Shown in pieces: positions 60,491 to 64,000 of a DNA stretch of 64,000 nucleotides. The position numbers and the translations under genes were made by a program. Positions within the stretch are counted from its first letter, which is position 1. Each line of letters starts with the position of its first letter. Source of the stretch: Nectonema munidae (Eukaryota; Nematomorpha; Nectonematoida; Nectonematidae); the NCBI GenBank assembly GCA_030549495.1, contig JAUIRK010000136.1, positions 248,001 to 312,000 on the forward strand, read 5' to 3'. The notes beneath the pieces were generated by a model, which saw only the letters and a program-made list of their open reading frames with translations, ran no database searches and was not told the origin of the DNA.

Positions 60491-61995
60491 TGTTCTAACA
60501 CTTCTTTAATTTTCTAATAAAATTTTTTCGCAAATTAGAATTGAGATTTTTTTATTTTTAATTATTTTTATTATTGAAACTTAAATATATATCTCATAAC
60601 CTGTACAGTTGAACGAGAGTAGACAACTTATTTGTCATCCCCAGCATGTATACTATGGTGGTTTCTATTCTTTAGTTTCCTATGTGCATATTTTGTTACA
60701 AGTGATTAGGGAGACAAGGATCAACTTCTTGTTCGTATTTTGCTAGATATAAGATCTGATATACCTCATTCGGAGAGACGATGTTACAAAAGTTATTAAC
60801 TATATTTTTGCATTTTTCAATTAATCAAATAATCGAAAAATATTATTTAAAAGTGAAAAAATATAGGAAGCCAATTTGGTAAAAATTATTGTTTTTGAAA
60901 AGGGATACAGAAGCAATTTTTAATGATCTCTATGTTATATTGGTACTATAACGAAGTATTAGAGTTTTAAAAATAATCAATGTACATTTTCTAATCTAAC
61001 TCTGTTACTAATCAAATATTTTTTAGGTTTATGGTTAAGGTTAAATAATGTTATTTCTATAATATAATTCCAAAAAAAATAAGAGAATTTTAGACTTAAC
61101 GTTAGGGTAAGATAATGCCATTTTAAAATATATTTACAAAAACTGAAACTTATTAAATTAGTTGGCTCATTAATTATACCAAATTAAAATTTTTTTATAA
61201 TCAACTCTTCTTTGTTTTAATTAAAAAGATATAAATTATTTTAGGGTCAATTGACCATGTTGGGACTTCTAGGGTTAGGAAAGAAGGTAGGTAGTGAGAT
61301 AAAAAGGGAGTAAGTAGGGAGGTAGGTGAGAGTTAAATTGATAATAGGTGCTTTGCTAAAATAGGTAAAGAAGAGGAGTAGATATGAAAGGAAGAATATT
61401 ACTAAAAAAACTAAAGGTATATGATGGGAGTATGTAAGTGTTAATAAGTTTGCTGTGGGTGGGATTAAGTGTTTATGGATGGAAAGAAAGATACAATTTT
61501 ATTGGTGAAGAGAGAAATTTAATGAATTATGATTAGATATTGTAAAAAATTAGTAATGAAGGTAGTTCATTGAAATATAATTCACATTTTTTGATAATTT
61601 TGTTTCTTTCTGTTTAGAAATTATATAGTGGAGCATTATATGAGTGGTGGTTTCAATATAAAGGCAGCCAAACCTACATAAAGAGATAGAGTGTAGTTTA
61701 AAAAATTTTAAGTATGCGTAGAAAATCAGGAAGAATGATATTTTTTAGTTAAGTATCAAATGAGATAGTGCAACGGATGTATTGTCCATGTGTGCCCATT
61801 CACTTGTTAATGGATGTTTCGAAAATGGATAAAGAAAGTTCAAGGAAAGAGCAAGTAATATCAAATTTCTAGGGTTAATAAATAATTATCAGGATTTATT
61901 AAATATTTTAAATTAAACTTTGATCCCTTTTTTTTTATTTGTAATTATTTACATTTTTTATGTCAAGTAAAGTTATGGTTCCTTTCTAATAAAGT
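60491..61995. other. No gene seen upstream of the WDR43-like ORF
   Basis: AT-rich, then a purine-rich stretch (about 61250-61560) with many 'ggtaggtag', 'aaagggag' and 'gaagagg' words. No WD40-coding exon with plausible splice sites was found. Confidence 0.45.
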
Positions 61996-62799
61996 ATGGA
62001 AAAGAATACAAAAGTTAAGAAAAAAAAATCTGATAAGTCTAAATTAGAAGAAAAAAGTTTAGACTCTCAAAAAATTGAAAGTGTTCATAAAGCAAATGGG
62101 TTAACCTTGGGAGAAAAACTTGAAGAATTGAATTCTAAAGATATTAGTCCTAATTTCAAGCAATTGCAAGAAATCCAATTTGGAGAAGCACAATCATTAG
62201 CTACAGTTTTAAGGCAAAATTTACAAAGTGAAAATAAAGGTGCGATTCGTAATTTAATACAAGTTAAAGATGAAGGTCTCATTAATAAAACGCTAGAAAA
62301 TCTGCCACTTGAATTCGTTATAATTTTATTAAAAATTCTTGTTGAAAAAATTGTTTCAGCAAAACTTGTTTCATCCAACTCTGGTCTTATTTGGGTCAAA
62401 GTCTTGTTATCAAAATATTCTCTATACTTATCTACAATTCCTGAAATGAATATAATTCTATCTTCTTTAAAAGATGTTTTAGAATCTAGATCGTCTTTTT
62501 TACCGCAACTTTTAAAATTAGAAACGAAGATAAATGTTTTAATAAACAATAAGCATAAAAGAGAGCCTACAAATTCTCTCTTTTTGAATAATACTAAAGC
62601 CGAGTCTACTTATGAGGAATCATTAAATGTTATAGAAAAAAAATCAATGGATATACAGAATAGTTCGACTATTTTGATAAGTGAAAAAGTATTCGAAAAT
62701 TCTTACAATGATGATGTCTTGAATAATATTTCTGACAGTGTTAGTGAAACAAATTCCGATTCAAGTAAAGCTTCAGAAGTTAGAATGAAAGAAATATAA
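61996..62799 (+). CDS. WDR43/UTP5-like C-terminal part (Utp12 domain), no WD40 part seen
   Basis: An uninterrupted 267-codon ORF. Residues 1-30 are lysine-rich (KVKKKKSDKSK). Residues about 36-185 match the C-terminal Utp12 region of WDR43/Utp5: TLGEKLEEL, then SLATVLRQNLQSENKGAI, LINKTLENLPLEFVIILLKI, WVKVLLSKYSLYLS, and SSFLPQLLKLETKINVLI. The tail is Ser/Asn/Asp-rich. WDR43/UTP5 belongs to the t-UTP/UTP-A complex acting in pre-18S rRNA transcription and processing in the nucleolus. The family is normally about 650 residues with N-terminal WD40 repeats; none is visible upstream. In-frame TAA TAA lies just before the ATG, so this is either a last exon entered at ATAAAG/T, with other exons not seen, or a truncated copy. 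AATAAA at 62869. Confidence 0.7.
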   Translation: MEKNTKVKKKKSDKSKLEEKSLDSQKIESVHKANGLTLGEKLEELNSKDISPNFKQLQEIQFGEAQSLATVLRQNLQSENKGAIRNLIQVKDEGLINKTLENLPLEFVIILLKILVEKIVSAKLVSSNSGLIWVKVLLSKYSLYLSTIPEMNIILSSLKDVLESRSSFLPQLLKLETKINVLINNKHKREPTNSLFLNNTKAESTYEESLNVIEKKSMDIQNSSTILISEKVFENSYNDDVLNNISDSVSETNSDSSKASEVRMKEI

Positions 62800-62868
62800 A
62801 GAAAGTAATACAATAGCTTTTCATTTATTTAATTATCGTTAATTCTACGTATCTTTCCTTTTTTTTTA

Positions 62869-62874
62869 AATAAA
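62869..62874 (+). terminator. Poly(A) signal of the WDR43-like ORF
   Basis: AATAAA 70 bases after the stop codon. Confidence 0.55.
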
Positions 62875-64000
62875 CTTATTTTATATTTTTCTAAGGTATT
62901 CAGATGATATACGTATTAAATTAAATTCTATATTAATTTTAAAAACTCATTTTATTAGATTTATATCAAGCATTTGTATGTGTAACTTTGCTAAATTTAC
63001 AAAAAATTGTATAAATATATAACATCTAGAAAAACTAGATTTATATAACTACCTAATTCTTTTTTTTTTAATTTACATTTGATAGGGACTACTTAAATTT
63101 TGTTTTTTATACTTTTATATTGGGCTTTCTGATACAACTATGATGTATTTTAGTTGGGGTGGGCAAACTTTTTAGTGAAAGGGCAGTATGGTATATTTTA
63201 AAATAGGCAAAACAGGTTTTAAATGAATAACCAATAAAATTAAAATATATTTATTTGCGGATTAGATAGGATTCTTAGATCAAGATTCTAAATAAAATTA
63301 CGAGAAAGCTATACACGTTATTTTAGTTTTGTTTGCTGCATTTGAAAGATGAGTTTTCAAAGTGTATTGTATTTTATAAACAGAAAAGTTGTTACTAGGA
63401 TATTAATATTTTACAATCGTTTTTTTTGCTACACTTCATATAGCATATAGGAAATATTGCCCGGAGCGAGACAGGAGCAATAATTTTATGTTTTTTGATT
63501 TCGCTGATTCAGACCCCGAAGCCCTGTTTTTACCCACTAAATCTTTTATAAACTCTTGACTATTTTTTAAATTTCTTCATAAAAGAGATTCTTAATTGTG
63601 TTTTAAATGAGTTTATTACTTAACCGGAAAAAATGAAAATTGTTTCATATAAATGAAGTATAAATATTTATCAATTACGTCAGGTTTTTAATTAAATTGA
63701 GTTTTATTTGTTGCAACGTTATTTGCACAACAGTTTATCTTCACATGTTGAATCTATTTTAGCAATTTTTAAAAATATGTTTCGATGTATTTTTTGGAAA
63801 TTTATCAGCAATTTTAGATTAAAAATTCAAAAAGTTAATTTGAAAGAAAGCTGTGAGATTTTAAATTATTCCTATCTTGTAGAAAATTATTTTCTCTTTG
63901 TTTTGATTAATGTATTTTGTAAAATTTTTCATAAAATATTTTACCTTTTTTAATTTATTTGAATCATGTGTGCTTCTGAATTTATAGCAGGGTGAAAAAA
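62875..64000. other. No gene seen to the right edge
   Basis: AT-rich sequence with a possible hAT MITE end at 63154. A chance ORF at 63708-63953 is Phe/Lys/Asn-rich and shows no recognisable domain. Confidence 0.45.
63154..63480. mobile_element. Possible hAT MITE, one end only
   Basis: ttggggtgggcaaactttttagt at the left is the typical start of a class of hAT MITEs. No matching right end or 8-bp duplication was found. Confidence 0.3.

Noticed and set aside
62085-62549. Antisense ORF of 154 codons
   Set aside because: It is the complement of the WDR43-like coding sequence and shows no domain.

Overview
The window is AT-rich, intron-rich eukaryotic DNA. It most likely comes from a copepod such as a sea louse (Lepeophtheirus/Caligus type). 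This is inferred from the mariner fragment near the left end, from the load of piggyBac, hAT, pogo/Tigger and tRNA-derived SINE copies, and from small exons lying in TE-filled introns. No database search was possible, so the organism is inferred, not proven.

One large plus-strand gene fills about 3-47.8 kb. About 50 mini-exons can be placed by their AG...GT borders, and nearly all are phase 1-1. They encode a secreted-looking modular protein. It opens with an acidic and low-complexity part. It continues with a long run of units built on a 'K-V/I-x-x-R-Y/H-P-G-K' core. At 13.5-17.8 kb this run becomes a tandem array of 23 exons of exactly 63 nt with a period of about 187 bp. Then come more divergent spacer exons, an unrecognised helical segment, a Kunitz-type domain lacking the C14-C38 cysteine pair, and a C-terminal type-2 chitin-binding (CBM14/peritrophin-A) domain with a poly(A) signal. 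A possible alternative last exon directly follows the Kunitz exon. The first exon with a signal peptide was not found; it is upstream of the window or unrecognised. Modelled coding length is roughly 4 kb (about 1,300 residues).

The introns hold a mariner fossil (1-1.9 kb), a LINE RT fragment (9.5-10.1 kb, minus), SINEs, a TIR element next to the exon array (18.05-18.39 kb), a pogo-like TIR element (20.5-21.0 kb), piggyBac A (21.06-24.37 kb) carrying a hAT-type MITE, a hAT fragment (27.5-27.7 kb), a piggyBac fragment (34.5-35.4 kb), piggyBac B (37.8-41.2 kb, complete TTAA-flanked ends) and a Tigger fragment (45.8-46.5 kb, minus).

Right of the gene (47.8-61.9 kb) is TE-rich DNA. It has a hAT MITE with a perfect 8-bp duplication, a BED-zinc-finger hAT element (minus) split by piggyBac C, two diverged copies of a composite repeat with an internal degenerate tandem array (54.5-56.5 and 58.5-59.8 kb), and a piggyBac D relic in two pieces. 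At 62.0-62.8 kb is an intact 267-codon ORF matching the C-terminal Utp12 domain of WDR43/UTP5, a ribosome biogenesis factor, but no WD40 part is visible.

The most unusual feature is the 63-nt exon array. It is a frame-neutral, apparently still homogenising exon repeat inside a Kunitz/chitin-binding gene.
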